DNA of 64,000 bases, taken from NCBI GenBank assembly GCA_012959995.1, contig DUCC01000009.1:45910-109909 (forward strand), given 5' to 3'. Numbering within the stretch: the first letter of the stretch is position 1; every line of letters begins with the position of its first letter. This document shows, one piece after another, positions 26,523 through 35,216 of this stretch. The notes beneath the pieces are model-generated. The model was not told where the DNA came from. It ran no database searches and was given only the letters and a program-made list of their open reading frames with translations. The position numbers and the translations under genes are program-made. Origin of the DNA: Acidimicrobiia bacterium. Its GTDB lineage: Bacteria; Actinomycetota; Acidimicrobiia; Acidimicrobiales; MedAcidi-G1.

Positions 26523-27185
26523 ATGTTCATTAAGATTTGCGGAATCACCCGAGAGGAAGATGCCTTGCTGGCTACCGCTCTGGGCGCCGATGCAGTGGGC
26601 TTCATTTTCGCTCCGTCAGTGCGTCAGGTGGCACCACTGGCCGCTCGAGACATGGTGCGCCAACTGCCAGCGGACATCATGACGGTGGGAGTATTTCGTG
26701 ACGCCACCAAAGAAAAAGTTCTGGAGACCGTTAACCAAGTCGGGTTGCGAGCCGTACAACTACATGGGCATGAAAGCCCAGAAACTTGCCGTTGGATAGC
26801 AGAAAGAGTGCCGGTAACTATTCGTGCTTTGGCCGCCGGTTCGCCGGACCTCACAAATTTTGACCAATTTGGAGCCGACATTTTGCTGCTGGACTCGCCC
26901 ACCCCCGGGTCGGGTGAGGTTTTTGACTGGTCGCTGGCCGAAGGTGCGCCCAGCAATCAACGCCTATTGCTGGCCGGCGGGTTAACGCCAGAAAATGTGG
27001 CCACGGCTATTGCCAAAGTGAACCCCTGGGGAGTAGATGTGGCCAGTGGGGTCGAAGCCGAATCGGGGCGCAAAGACCCTCGTAAACTTCGCGCCTTCAT
27101 TACTGCAGCGCAGTCCGCCGAACCAGCAGGTTACCAAGGAGCGCAAAAGCGCCCGTTTGATTGGGAAGAAGGAACATGGAACTAA
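26523..27185 (+). CDS. trpF: phosphoribosylanthranilate isomerase
   Basis: TIM-barrel isomerase of the tryptophan pathway. The 220-residue protein has the catalytic Cys in [13 protein letters not shown] (Cys6), [21 protein letters not shown], the catalytic Asp in [12 protein letters not shown] (about residue 122), [12 protein letters not shown] and [16 protein letters not shown] dedicated TrpF is notable because many actinobacteria rely on PriA. Its last 10 nt overlap trpB. Confidence 0.95.
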   Translation: MFIKICGITREEDALLATALGADAVGFIFAPSVRQVAPLAARDMVRQLPADIMTVGVFRDATKEKVLETVNQVGLRAVQLHGHESPETCRWIAERVPVTIRALAAGSPDLTNFDQFGADILLLDSPTPGSGEVFDWSLAEGAPSNQRLLLAGGLTPENVATAIAKVNPWGVDVASGVEAESGRKDPRKLRAFITAAQSAEPAGYQGAQKRPFDWEEGTWN

Positions 27186-28363
27186 ACGAAAACGAGGCCC
27201 TAAAAGCCCCCGACGCCTCCGGCCGTTTTGGCGATTTCGGCGGCCGTTTTGTGCCCGAAACCTTGATGCCTGCTTGCTTGGAGTTAGAAGAAGCCTTCAA
27301 CGAATCCTGGGCCGACCCGTCTTTTCGTAAAGAACTCGACGATTTGCTGGCCGACTACGCCGGGCGACCATCGCCGCTCACCGACTGCCCGAATTTGTCG
27401 GAGTTGCTGGGTTGCCGGGTGCTGCTAAAACGCGAAGACCTCAACCACACTGGATCGCACAAAATAAATAATGTTTTGGGTCAAGCTTTGCTGGCTCAAC
27501 GCATGGGCAAAACTCGGTTGGTGGCCGAAACAGGAGCCGGTCAACATGGGGTGGCTACGGCCACTGCAGCGGCGTTACTCGGGATGGAATGCTGCGTCTA
27601 TATGGGCGAGGTTGATGTGGAGCGCCAAAAACTCAATGTATTTCGTATGCGCTTGCTGGGGGCTGAAGTGCGTACCGCCTTGTCTGGAAGCCGCACGCTG
27701 AAAGACGCTATTAACGAGGCCATGCGTGACTGGGTGGCCACTGTTGAAGAGTCGCATTACTGCTTGGGTTCGGTGATGGGGCCTCACCCGTACCCCTGGA
27801 TGGTGCGGACCTTTCACGAGGTTTTGGGTAGCGAAGCCCGCAGCCAGTGCGAGGAACGACTGGGCACCACACCCGATGTGGTGGTGGCTTGTGTCGGTGG
27901 CGGTTCAAACGCCATAGGGATTTTCTCCGGTTTTGCTGATTCTCCCGCCGAATTGGTGGGCGTTGAACCAGCAGGCGGAGCGGCGGTGGGCCGCGGCGTG
28001 CCTGGTGTGGTTCATGGTTCACGGTCGTTTTTGATGCAAGACGAATTCGGCCAGGTCTTGGAAGCAGAATCCATAAGCGCCGGGCTGGATTACCCCGGGG
28101 TAGGACCCGAACATAGTTTCTTGGCTGCTTCGGGGCGTGCCCGCTACGAATCGGTGAACGACGCAGAGGTCGTGGAGGCCTTTCAGTTGCTCAGCCGTTT
28201 AGAGGGGATCATTCCCGCCCTTGAACCAGCGCATGCGTTGGCTTGGGTGTCTCGTGAGCGGGCCTCGCTGGCCGGAAAAACCGTGCTGATCAACTTGTCC
28301 GGGCGGGGCGATAAAGACGTCGACCAGATACTGCAACTCCTCGAAAAAGAAGGCCGAGCATGA
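27176..28363 (+). CDS. trpB: tryptophan synthase beta subunit
   Basis: PLP enzyme condensing indole with serine. The 395-residue protein starts with the typical [18 protein letters not shown]. The PLP Lys is in [15 protein letters not shown] (about residue 98). [10 protein letters not shown], the phosphate-binding GGGSNAIG and [11 protein letters not shown] are present. ATG 27176 with a GAAGAAGGA ribosome-binding site was chosen over TTG 27161. It overlaps trpF by 10 nt and trpA by 4 nt. Confidence 0.97.
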   Translation: MELNENEALKAPDASGRFGDFGGRFVPETLMPACLELEEAFNESWADPSFRKELDDLLADYAGRPSPLTDCPNLSELLGCRVLLKREDLNHTGSHKINNVLGQALLAQRMGKTRLVAETGAGQHGVATATAAALLGMECCVYMGEVDVERQKLNVFRMRLLGAEVRTALSGSRTLKDAINEAMRDWVATVEESHYCLGSVMGPHPYPWMVRTFHEVLGSEARSQCEERLGTTPDVVVACVGGGSNAIGIFSGFADSPAELVGVEPAGGAAVGRGVPGVVHGSRSFLMQDEFGQVLEAESISAGLDYPGVGPEHSFLAASGRARYESVNDAEVVEAFQLLSRLEGIIPALEPAHALAWVSRERASLAGKTVLINLSGRGDKDVDQILQLLEKEGRA

Positions 28364-29145
28364 GCGGAACAGTAGAAGAAGCGCTGCGGGCTCGCCGGGA
28401 AGCGGGGGGAAAGTCTCTGGTTATTTATGTGACCGGTGCCTTGAACGACGATTTCGAAACCACGGTATTGGCGGTAGCGGCGGCCGGTGCTGATGTTATA
28501 GAAATCGGCATCCCTTTTTCTGACCCGGTAATGGATGGGCCGGTCATCCAAGAGGCCAACGAGAAAGCACTCAAAGGTGGGGCGACCCCGGCAAATATTT
28601 TGAGTCGCTTGCAGCGCCTCGAGGTGGAGGTGCCGTTGGTGGTAATGACCTACTACAACATCGCCGCCCACATGGGTTTGGAACGTTTTGCGCAAAGTTT
28701 GGCCAAGGCGGGCGTAGCCGGGTGCATCCTCCCCGATATGCCTCTAGAAGAAACAGCCGACTGGGCGGCCGTCGCCGATGCCGCCGGAGTAGAAACTATT
28801 CTTTTGGCTGCCCCCACCGGCGACGATGCACGCTTGACGGCGGTAAGCGAACGGTCACGGGGCTTTATTTATGGAGTGGGTTTGTTGGGAGTAACTGGGG
28901 TGCGCAGCGAACTGGCCTCTAGCGCCACCGAGATCGCTCGACGGTTAAAGAGCCTGACTGACCTTCCAGTACTCATCGGGGTAGGCATCGGTACCCCAGA
29001 ACAAGCGGTAGAAGCCGCAGCGGCCGGAGACGGCGTGGTGGTAGGTACCGCAGTGGTAGCCCGCATGCTGTCCCCTGAGGGCCCTCAGGGCGTTGCCGCG
29101 TTGGTTAAGGACTTCCGGGAGGCCCTCGATGCGTCGTGCGCTTAG
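28360..29145 (+). CDS. trpA: tryptophan synthase alpha subunit
   Basis: Cleaves indole-3-glycerol phosphate and channels indole to TrpB. The 261-residue protein has the catalytic Glu and Asp in [19 protein letters not shown] (about residues 46-64), the DMPLEET loop, [15 protein letters not shown] and the phosphate loop [12 protein letters not shown] 28360 overlaps the trpB stop; the end overlaps the globin gene by 17 nt. Confidence 0.97.
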   Translation: MSGTVEEALRARREAGGKSLVIYVTGALNDDFETTVLAVAAAGADVIEIGIPFSDPVMDGPVIQEANEKALKGGATPANILSRLQRLEVEVPLVVMTYYNIAAHMGLERFAQSLAKAGVAGCILPDMPLEETADWAAVADAAGVETILLAAPTGDDARLTAVSERSRGFIYGVGLLGVTGVRSELASSATEIARRLKSLTDLPVLIGVGIGTPEQAVEAAAAGDGVVVGTAVVARMLSPEGPQGVAALVKDFREALDASCA

Positions 29146-29542
29146 CCAACCAGAGGGCAGTGCTTCAGGCAGCCTGCACGAAGTAGTAGGCGGAGACCAG
29201 TGGTTCGTGGACTTGGTGAATCGCTTTTACGACGGGGTGGAACAAGACCCGGTGTTGCGACCGCTTTACCCCGAGGACCTCACTGACTCGCGAAAATGGT
29301 TGGCTATGTTTTTGCAGCAATATTGGGGCGGCTCACACGCTTACGACGAACAACGCGGGCACCCACGTTTACGTATGCGGCATGCAGGTTTTGTCGTGGG
29401 GGAGCGAGAGCGTATGGCTTGGATGGTCCACATGACGGCCGCCGTTCAAAGTGGAGGTTTAGAACCCGAAGCCCAAGAGGTCGTTATGGCATACTTCGAC
29501 AATTCCGGCCGTCATCTCATCAACGATGAGAGCGCTGAATAA
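29129..29542 (+). CDS. glbO: truncated haemoglobin, group II (trHbO-like)
   Basis: A 137-residue haem protein of the 2-on-2 globin family. It shows FVDLVNRFYDGVEQDPVLRP (helices B-C), LYPEDLTDSRKWLAMFLQQYWGG (helix E with GlbO-type Trp and Gln), and the proximal His region RMRHAGFVVGERERMAWMVHM. Group II globins bind oxygen and help handle peroxide or NO. ATG 29129, with GGGAGG about 9 nt upstream, overlaps the trpA end; a longer frame from 29093 is unlikely. It is the last gene of the trp transcript. Confidence 0.92.
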   Translation: MRRALSQPEGSASGSLHEVVGGDQWFVDLVNRFYDGVEQDPVLRPLYPEDLTDSRKWLAMFLQQYWGGSHAYDEQRGHPRLRMRHAGFVVGERERMAWMVHMTAAVQSGGLEPEAQEVVMAYFDNSGRHLINDESAE

Positions 29543-29724
29543 GGCTTTGTAATTTGCGTGTAGGGCAGGCTCTTTGCCCGTAGAGGGCGGTTTTACCAAT
29601 ATGGTGCTTTAAAAAAATATTCCCAAAAAGGGCTTAAATGCTTGACATGGGCCTAGAAAAGGTGTCGCGTGTCATTTGACCCGAGAGAGGAAGTGTCTTT
29701 CTCGCTAACAGTAAGGAGTGGTCA

Positions 29725-30003
29725 ATGAATAAAAGTGAGCTAATTGCAGTTATGGCCGCAGAAACCGGAGTGTCCCAAAAGGATGCTGGTGCCTGCATTG
29801 ATGCCATGTTTGGCGCTATCGCTGGCACCGTACGCGGTGGTGGCAAAGTAAGCATCCCTGGGTGGATTTCCTTTGAGCAGGTCGATCGGGCCGCTCGTGA
29901 AGGTCGTAACCCAGCAACCGGAGCAGCAATGCACATTCCAGCCAGCAAGGCTGTGAAGGTAAAAGCTGGTTCAAAGTTGAAGGCAGCCGGCAAAGGCGCC
30001 TAA
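29725..30003 (+). CDS. hup: HU-family DNA-binding protein
   Basis: Small nucleoid-associated protein, 92 residues. It has the start MNKSELIAVMAAETGVSQKDA, the dimerisation helices, the strand KVSIPGWISFEQVDR, the DNA-binding arm region AREGRNPATG, and AMHIPASKAVKVKAGSKLK. The arm carries RNPATG as in HU. Unlike mycobacterial HupB it has no long Lys/Ala tail. AAGGAGTG precedes ATG 29725. The 182-nt gap upstream contains TTGACA at 29642 but no convincing -10. A composite hairpin terminator follows. Confidence 0.95.
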   Translation: MNKSELIAVMAAETGVSQKDAGACIDAMFGAIAGTVRGGGKVSIPGWISFEQVDRAAREGRNPATGAAMHIPASKAVKVKAGSKLKAAGKGA

Positions 30004-30020
30004 TTCAGAATCGCAGTTGA

Positions 30021-30092
30021 CTTCGGTTAACTGAACTGGCGTGGGTTGGGGTGACGTGGAAGCGTCGCCCCAACGTTCGCCGAAGTGTTTTT
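30021..30092 (+). terminator. composite hairpin terminator after hup
   Basis: The inner stem GTTGGGGTGACG (30045-30056) pairs with CGTCGCCCCAAC (30063-30074), with one G-U pair. An outer stem CTTCGG (30021-30026) pairs with CCGAAG (30080-30085) and GAAC with GTTC between them. TTTTT follows at 30088-30092. Confidence 0.75.
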
Positions 30093-30141
30093 ACTTTCCG
30101 ATGAGTCATCTGGTAAACCGTCTGTTTAAGGTCGTTGGCTA

Positions 30142-30591
30142 ATGAGTACCTTTCCGCTTCCCCAAGAAGTTATTCCTCACCGTGATCCGTTCCTGTTTTT
30201 AACCGAGGTCACGGCGCTGGAAGCCGGGGTTTCTGCTACCGGGTTTTGGCAACTCACTGGCCATGAAGATTTCTTTGCCGGGCATTTCCCTGGCCTCCCT
30301 ACCTTGCCTGGTGTCTTACAGTGCGAGTCCATTGCTCAACTCGGGGCCTATGCGTTGTTGAGTAATCCAGATTTCGCAGGAAAGTTGGCGCTCTTTGGCG
30401 GCATTGACAAGGTTCGTTTTCGCCGCCAGGTGCTCCCCGGAGATCGTTTAGAACTCGCAGTGACCCTCGATCGAGTATCGGCACGGGCCGGGCGGGGCAG
30501 TGGCACAGCAACCGTCAACGGGGAAAAAGCCTGCCAATGCGACCTGTTGTTTGTTTTTGCCCCAGTAGCAACGGGCGAAGATTCAGCTTAA
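30142..30591 (+). CDS. fabZ: FabZ-like 3-hydroxyacyl-ACP dehydratase
   Basis: Hot-dog-fold dehydratase of fatty-acid elongation. The 149-residue protein starts with IPHRDPFLFLTEV and has the catalytic His in FFAGHFPGLPTLPGV and the Glu in LQCESIAQLGAY (residues about 50-72). KVRFRRQVLPGDRLEL follows. This bacterial-type FabZ lies convergent to fabF with a 4-nt overlap, so the type II fatty-acid genes are gathered here. Other HotDog enzymes are possible but the HFPGLP...E signature is specific. Confidence 0.9.
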   Translation: MSTFPLPQEVIPHRDPFLFLTEVTALEAGVSATGFWQLTGHEDFFAGHFPGLPTLPGVLQCESIAQLGAYALLSNPDFAGKLALFGGIDKVRFRRQVLPGDRLELAVTLDRVSARAGRGSGTATVNGEKACQCDLLFVFAPVATGEDSA

Positions 30592-31760
30592 GCGGGGCCA
30601 ATAACCAGTGACCCGTTGTGGCCGCCAAAGCCAAACGAGTTAGACATGGCCGGCGCAGGCTCCCACGAAACGGGAGCGCCGGTCACCAAGTTGATGGCGG
30701 CCATGTCTGGGTCTGGGGTGGCGTAGCCCGCAGTGGGCGGAATCAATGCTTTTTGCATAGCCAAAACTACGGCTACGGCTTCGATGGCTCCGGCGGCGCC
30801 CAAAGCGTGACCGGTGATGCCTTTGGTGGAAGTAACCAACGGGTTGCCGTCGCCAAACACCTGGGCCATGGCGGCTGCTTCGGCCATATCGTTGAGAGGA
30901 GTTGAGGTGCCGTGAGCGTTTACGTGGCCGATCTGATCAGCGGTAAGGCCTGCTTCTTCTAGGGCGAGTTGCATGCAACTAATGGCTCCGACCCCGCCGG
31001 GAGAAGGTGCGGTGATGTGGTGGGCATCGGCAGTGCTCGCTCCGCCGAGTATTTCGGCCAAAATGGTGGCGCCTCGTTCTTGAGCGGTATCCCAGTCTTC
31101 AAGAACCAGCATGCCGGCACCTTCACCCATCATGAAGCCGTCTCGTTCGGCATCAAAAGGCCGAGAGATGCCGGAACTCGAAATAGCGGTCATGTTGGTA
31201 AATCCGGCAACGGCGGTCGGGGTAAAGGCCGCTTCGGTTCCACCGGCCAAAACCACGTCGCAGCGGCCTCCGGCAATTAAACGTGCAGCGTTGGCAATGG
31301 CGTGAGTGCCTGCAGCGCAAGCCGTGCATACGTTTTCGGCGGGGCCACAAAAACCGTGGCGCATAGAAACCGCGGCGGTGGCAGCATTGGCCATCATCAT
31401 GGGCACCAAAAATGGAGAGACCCTTCGTTCGCCCTTTTCGAGCAGGACTTTAATCTGTGCTTCGAGGGTGGCGATCCCCCCAATGCCGGTGGCTACAATG
31501 ACCCCTTTACGAGCGGCTTCGGCGGTTAAATCGCCGGCCTGTTCCAAAGCCATTTGTGCGGTGGCCAGAGCTAATTGGGTGCTGCGGTCACTGCGCCTTA
31601 TGTCTTTTGGGTTCGCAAAATACGGGGCGGGGTCAAAGTCTTCAATGCGGCGTTCTCCTTCGGGGGCGGGCCCACAAAGGCCATCCCAGAAAGCATCAAC
31701 GCCGGTACCACAAGAGGCGATAACGCCGAGGCCGGTAACGGCCACTCGCCTCCGGGTCAT
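30588..31760 (-). CDS. fabF: beta-ketoacyl-ACP synthase II
   Basis: Condensing enzyme of type II fatty-acid synthesis. The 390-residue protein has the nucleophile Cys in NVCTACAAGTHAIANA (about residue 147) and the two catalytic His in VNAHGTSTPLND and STKGITGHALGAAGA. It also has GFGGHNGSLV near the end. It is last in the fabD-fabG-acpP-fabF operon; its ATG shares one base with the acpP stop (TAATG). Confidence 0.96.
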   Translation of the reverse strand: MTRRRVAVTGLGVIASCGTGVDAFWDGLCGPAPEGERRIEDFDPAPYFANPKDIRRSDRSTQLALATAQMALEQAGDLTAEAARKGVIVATGIGGIATLEAQIKVLLEKGERRVSPFLVPMMMANAATAAVSMRHGFCGPAENVCTACAAGTHAIANAARLIAGGRCDVVLAGGTEAAFTPTAVAGFTNMTAISSSGISRPFDAERDGFMMGEGAGMLVLEDWDTAQERGATILAEILGGASTADAHHITAPSPGGVGAISCMQLALEEAGLTADQIGHVNAHGTSTPLNDMAEAAAMAQVFGDGNPLVTSTKGITGHALGAAGAIEAVAVVLAMQKALIPPTAGYATPDPDMAAINLVTGAPVSWEPAPAMSNSFGFGGHNGSLVIGPA

Positions 31761-31996
31761 TAGAGCTTGCCGGTAATGAGGTCGAAGGCGCCGCCAATGG
31801 TGGCAATGCCTTCTAATTCGTCCTCTTCGACGGTTACGTCAAATTCTTCTTCCAAAGCCATGACCAACTCGACTAAGTCCAAGCTGTCGGCGTCTAGGTC
31901 GTCAGCGAAGCTGGCTTCCTTAGTGATTTGTGCGGCATCCACGGCAAGGACCTCCACGGCACATTTAGTAAATCGTTCAAAGTTTTCTTCGCTCAC
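31760..31996 (-). CDS. acpP: acyl carrier protein
   Basis: A 78-residue acidic four-helix carrier. The 4'-phosphopantetheine Ser is in DLDADSLDLVELVMALEEEF (about residue 37). It has a GTG start with GGAG 8-10 nt upstream. It sits between fabG and fabF, the usual position. A 104-nt gap separates it from fabG; that gap has TAACAT near 32018 on the minus strand as a possible separate -10. Confidence 0.96.
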   Translation of the reverse strand: MSEENFERFTKCAVEVLAVDAAQITKEASFADDLDADSLDLVELVMALEEEFDVTVEEDELEGIATIGGAFDLITGKL

Positions 31997-32100
31997 CGGT
32001 TTCTCCAGTTCAATAATGTTAGGGAACGGTCAGTACTGTAGTGGGGCAATTCGGTGCTTAAACCTTTTTTTGTTCCAAAAAATGGTCACCAGGCACAGAC

Positions 32101-32841
32101 CTAACCCATGAACAACCCGCCATCAACCGGTAAAACGGCTCCGGTGACGTAGCCGGCAGCATCGGAGGCCAAAAAAGCTACCACATCAGCCACCTCTTGA
32201 GGTAGGCCGAGGCGTTTCAAAGGCACCGCTTCGGCGTAAGCATCTTGTTGCTCCTCGGGCAGGGCCGACAGCATGTCGGTCAAAATAGGCCCCGGAGCCA
32301 CCACGTTGACGGTGATGTTGCGGCTCGCAAACTCTTTGGCCAGAGAACGCCCTAAACCCACTAACCCTGCTTTTGATGCTGCATAGTTGGCTTGCCCCGT
32401 TTGTCCGATGCGGCCGGCGATAGAAGAAACAAAAACAATACGGCCCCAGCGTTTTTTCATCATGCCTTTAACGGCACGGCGAGCCACCTTAAAGTTGCCG
32501 GTCAGGTTGGTGTCAATAACTGAAGAAAAATCGTCGTCGGACATGCGCAACACCAGACCGTCTCGGGTGATACCCGCGTTGGCCACCAAAATTTCTACCG
32601 GGCCGAGTTTTTCTTCAATTTCCGCAAAAGCGGCGTCGATCTGCTCGGTGTCGGTGATGTCGCAACTTACGGCGAGCAAACCGGCGTCGGTAACCTCTGG
32701 CGGGGCTTCACCTCGACAGGTCACGGCCACCTGGTGCCCTTGGGCGGCAAAAGCTTGAGCACAGGCCAGGCCGATGCCTCGGTTGCCGCCGGTCACCAAA
32801 ACGACGCGTGAACCTTCAGCGGGGGTTGAGTCTTGATTCAT
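32101..32841 (-). CDS. fabG: 3-oxoacyl-ACP reductase
   Basis: NADPH-dependent short-chain dehydrogenase of fatty-acid elongation, 246 residues. It has the cofactor loop TGGNRGIGLA (about residues 17-26), VANAGITRDGL, and the catalytic Ser-Tyr-Lys in FVSSIAGRIG and NYAASKAG, ending in YVTGAVLPVDGGL. ATG 32841 was chosen because GAGGAG sits 6 nt upstream; an earlier ATG at 32865 would overlap fabD. It is placed 20 nt after the fabD stop. Confidence 0.94.
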   Translation of the reverse strand: MNQDSTPAEGSRVVLVTGGNRGIGLACAQAFAAQGHQVAVTCRGEAPPEVTDAGLLAVSCDITDTEQIDAAFAEIEEKLGPVEILVANAGITRDGLVLRMSDDDFSSVIDTNLTGNFKVARRAVKGMMKKRWGRIVFVSSIAGRIGQTGQANYAASKAGLVGLGRSLAKEFASRNITVNVVAPGPILTDMLSALPEEQQDAYAEAVPLKRLGLPQEVADVVAFLASDAAGYVTGAVLPVDGGLFMG

Positions 32842-32861
32842 GGAGTTCTCCTCGGTAATGC

Positions 32862-34037
32862 TCATTGCTCAACAATGAGCCAAGCGATGGGTTGACTAGC
32901 TGAGACACGTTCGGTATCGACGGCCAACCAGCCTTGTAGCTTTCCGGCGAACGAAGAACGCACTTCTTCTTGCCCGACGTGTCCCAAAAGGTCACCGGCT
33001 TGGACTGGTGATCCAAGCTCTCGCCCAGAAACTGGAGTAAAGACCCCGGCGGCGGGGCTGACCACCAATCGTTCGGTGGCGTAGAGATGCTCGCCTTCTT
33101 GCTCGCTGCTTGAAGACTGGGGCCCCGCCAAGGCTTCGAGCAGCAAGTCGAGATGGTCGGGGGTGTTTACCGAATGACGGGTGGCTTCTTTGATAGTGCG
33201 TTTTACTAGGCCGGTAAGCACGGTCCCCGGGCCTAGTTCGATAAAGGTGGTGAACCCGGCGCTCTCTAAGGTGGCCAAACTTTGATGCCAACGCACCGGG
33301 CTACAGAGTTGAGCGTTCATTAAGACCCGCCAAGTTTCGGGGCTTTGATGGGCGGTGGCGTCCACATTGGCCACCACTGTTCCTTCCGGTGGGCGAATCT
33401 CGGTGTTGTCAATAGCAGCAGAAAGACGCTGGCGAGCGCCATCCATGAGCGGGGTATGAAACGCTCCGGCCACGGCAAGCGGGGTGATCCGTTTTGCTCC
33501 ACGATCTTTTGCTTCTTGCCCGGCGGCCGCCACCCCGGATGGGCTGCCGGCGATAACTACTTGGCCGGGGGCGTTGTAGTTGGCTACCCAAACTGGTTCG
33601 TCGACTGCCGCACAGGCTTCTTCAACGGGGGCATCTTTGAGGCCAAGAACCACGGCCATAGAGCCCTCTTGGTCTTCGATGGCTTGCCGCATGGCTTCGC
33701 CGCGCTCGATTACTAAACGCACTCCATCGGCGAAGTCCAAAGCGCCGCTCGCCGTAAGGGCGCTGAATTCTCCCAAACTGTGCCCGGCGTGGCCGACGGC
33801 ATCAACGCCTACCCGCTCTACGGCATCGAGGACCATCATGGACATGAGGTAGGTGGCCAGTTGGGCATTATGTGTTTCTTGTAACTCTTCTGCCGAGGCG
33901 TGGAGCAAAAGGTGAGCAACGTCTCGTTGGGCGATGCTGGCCGCTTCTTCAACCAATTCCCAAGAAGGGTGATCTACCCACGGGGCGCCCATGGCGGGCT
34001 TTTGGGATCCTTGCCCAGAATAGGTAAAAACAATCAT
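32862..34037 (-). CDS. fabD: malonyl-CoA:ACP transacylase fused to a biotinyl/lipoyl-like domain
   Basis: Transfers malonyl from CoA to ACP. The first 305 residues are a complete FabD: FTYSGQGSQKPAMG, the nucleophile Ser in GHAGHSLGEFSAL (about residue 92), Arg in VIERGEAMR, and His in VAGAFHTPLMDGA. After a Ser/Glu linker the last 65 residues look like a biotinyl/lipoyl hybrid barrel: VVSPAAGVFTPV, SPVQAGDLLGHV, FAGKLQGWLAV and VSASQPIAWLIV. The Met-Lys-Met or Asp-Lys attachment site is absent at the hairpin, so it is probably not biotinylated. Typical FabD is about 310 residues. GAGGAG precedes ATG 34037. Confidence 0.9.
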   Translation of the reverse strand: MIVFTYSGQGSQKPAMGAPWVDHPSWELVEEAASIAQRDVAHLLLHASAEELQETHNAQLATYLMSMMVLDAVERVGVDAVGHAGHSLGEFSALTASGALDFADGVRLVIERGEAMRQAIEDQEGSMAVVLGLKDAPVEEACAAVDEPVWVANYNAPGQVVIAGSPSGVAAAGQEAKDRGAKRITPLAVAGAFHTPLMDGARQRLSAAIDNTEIRPPEGTVVANVDATAHQSPETWRVLMNAQLCSPVRWHQSLATLESAGFTTFIELGPGTVLTGLVKRTIKEATRHSVNTPDHLDLLLEALAGPQSSSSEQEGEHLYATERLVVSPAAGVFTPVSGRELGSPVQAGDLLGHVGQEEVRSSFAGKLQGWLAVDTERVSASQPIAWLIVEQ

Positions 34038-34150
34038 CTGGGGGGGGTCTCCTCAGTGGTGGCCAGCGGCGCGTAAACGATGATGCAACTACGGTAGTCG
34101 TTCAAAACGAGAATGGGGGAATGAGGGTCTGATGCTGCGTCTGATGACGG

Positions 34151-34156
34151 TAGGCT
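34151..34156 (+). promoter_or_regulatory. -10-like box TAGGCT for tRNA-Leu(CAA)
   Basis: TAGGCT lies 17 nt before the first base of the tRNA. No good -35 element is visible. Confidence 0.35.
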
Positions 34157-34173
34157 CCCGTCCACGGTTCCCT

Positions 34174-34260
34174 GCCCGGGTGGCGGAATTGGCAGACGCG
34201 AAGGATTCAAAATCCTTTGGCCGCAAGGTCGTGAGGGTTCAAGTCCCTCCCCGGGCACCA
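34174..34260 (+). tRNA. tRNA-Leu (anticodon CAA)
   Basis: The acceptor stem GCCCGGG (34174-34180) pairs with CCCGGGC (34250-34256), followed by A and an encoded CCA. The anticodon stem AAGGA/TCCTT encloses the loop TTCAAAA, giving anticodon CAA. A long variable arm and GGTTCAAGTCC T-arm are present, as in class II tRNA-Leu. It reads UUG codons. Confidence 0.97.
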
Positions 34261-34313
34261 CGAGTTTTATGAGAAGAAGGAAACTTCTTCTTTGGCATTT
34301 TCTCCGGAGGGTT

Positions 34314-34619
34314 ATGAATCGCAAGTTGTTAGAACGTCGACTCAAAAGTATTGGAGCGCTCTTGCGCCGCCAACGGATGGAACTTTCCATTGCCGATGAA
34401 CAACTGCGTCATCTAAAAAACGAGGCCGACGATGCTCGGGTTCGTTCTTTAGTGTCCGAAACCGCTCTGGCCGACCGGGAGCGGAGAGGTTCGGACCAAC
34501 AGGCTCGTGCCATGTACCGCCACCACACGTTGCTGAGTAACGAAATAGCCGAACTAGAAATGCAACAAGATGAGTTGTTGGATCAAATCGCCGTGCTGGC
34601 CGAGGGGTCCGATGTCTGA
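34314..34619 (+). CDS. coiled-coil hypothetical protein upstream of ANTAR regulator
   Basis: A 101-residue basic-acidic protein that is predicted almost entirely helical: KLLERRLKSIGALLRRQR, ELSIADEQLRHLKNEADDARV, and a C-terminal Leu/Glu-rich helix. GGAGG at 34305-34310 supports ATG 34314. It overlaps the response regulator start by 8 nt, so the two products may work together. I do not recognise a family. The heptad pattern suggests dimerisation. Confidence 0.7.
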   Translation: MNRKLLERRLKSIGALLRRQRMELSIADEQLRHLKNEADDARVRSLVSETALADRERRGSDQQARAMYRHHTLLSNEIAELEMQQDELLDQIAVLAEGSDV

Positions 34620-35202
34620 GTTGGTTCGTGTGGTGTTGGCCGAAGATGAAGCGATCATCCGTTTGGACCTGAAAGAAACCTTGCAAGACGAGGGCTACGA
34701 GGTGGTCGGCGATACCGGTCGGGGCGATGTTGCTCTCGACCTGGTGGCCCAGCACAACCCAGATGTAGTGATTTTAGATATCAAAATGCCGGGGCTTGAC
34801 GGGATTGAAGTGGCCCGGCAAATTTCGGCATCTCACGACACCGCAGTAGTAATCTTGACGGCCTTTAGCCAAAAAGATCTCATCGACCGAGCAGTGGCCG
34901 CCGGCGCATTGGCTTACCTGGTCAAACCCTTTCAACGATCCGATTTGATCCCCGCAGTCGAAGTGGCTCGAGCCCGACACCAAGAAATGCGAGCATTGAC
35001 CGACCAAGCCCATACCTTGGCGGAGCGCTTAGCGGCCCGCAAGGTTCTCGACCGTGCAAAAGGCCGCCTAATGGATGAAAACGGACTAAGCGAAGCAGAT
35101 GCTTACGGTTTTATCCAAAAAGAAGCAATGTCGGGGCGACGTTCCATGCTGGAGGTGGCTAACGAAATACTGGCACAAACCTCGCCGCCTGCTACTTCGT
35201 GA
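34612..35202 (+). CDS. response regulator with ANTAR RNA-binding output domain
   Basis: A 196-residue protein related to mycobacterial PdtaR (Rv1626). The receiver domain has LAEDEAIIRLDLKETL, the phospho-acceptor Asp in VVILDIKMPGLDGIEVA (about residue 55), the Thr in VVILTAFSQ, and the Lys in AYLVKPF. The C-terminal three-helix ANTAR domain (about residues 135-190) has LAERLAARKVLDRAKGRLM and GLSEADAYGFIQKEAM, which in this family bind two-hairpin terminators in mRNA. No partner kinase is adjacent. polA starts 26 nt downstream. Confidence 0.92.
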   Translation: MSELVRVVLAEDEAIIRLDLKETLQDEGYEVVGDTGRGDVALDLVAQHNPDVVILDIKMPGLDGIEVARQISASHDTAVVILTAFSQKDLIDRAVAAGALAYLVKPFQRSDLIPAVEVARARHQEMRALTDQAHTLAERLAARKVLDRAKGRLMDENGLSEADAYGFIQKEAMSGRRSMLEVANEILAQTSPPATS

Positions 35203-35216
35203 CCATCGAGAAAAGG

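Noticed and set aside
29642-29670. TTGACA as the -35 of a hup promoter
   Set aside because: The -35 hexamer is perfect but there is no acceptable -10 hexamer 16-18 nt downstream, so it was not annotated as a promoter.
32060-32090. A/T-rich inverted repeat between acpP and fabG as a terminator
   Set aside because: The stem is only A-T pairs around GGAAC and would be weak; it may be part of an acpP promoter, but nothing firm can be said.
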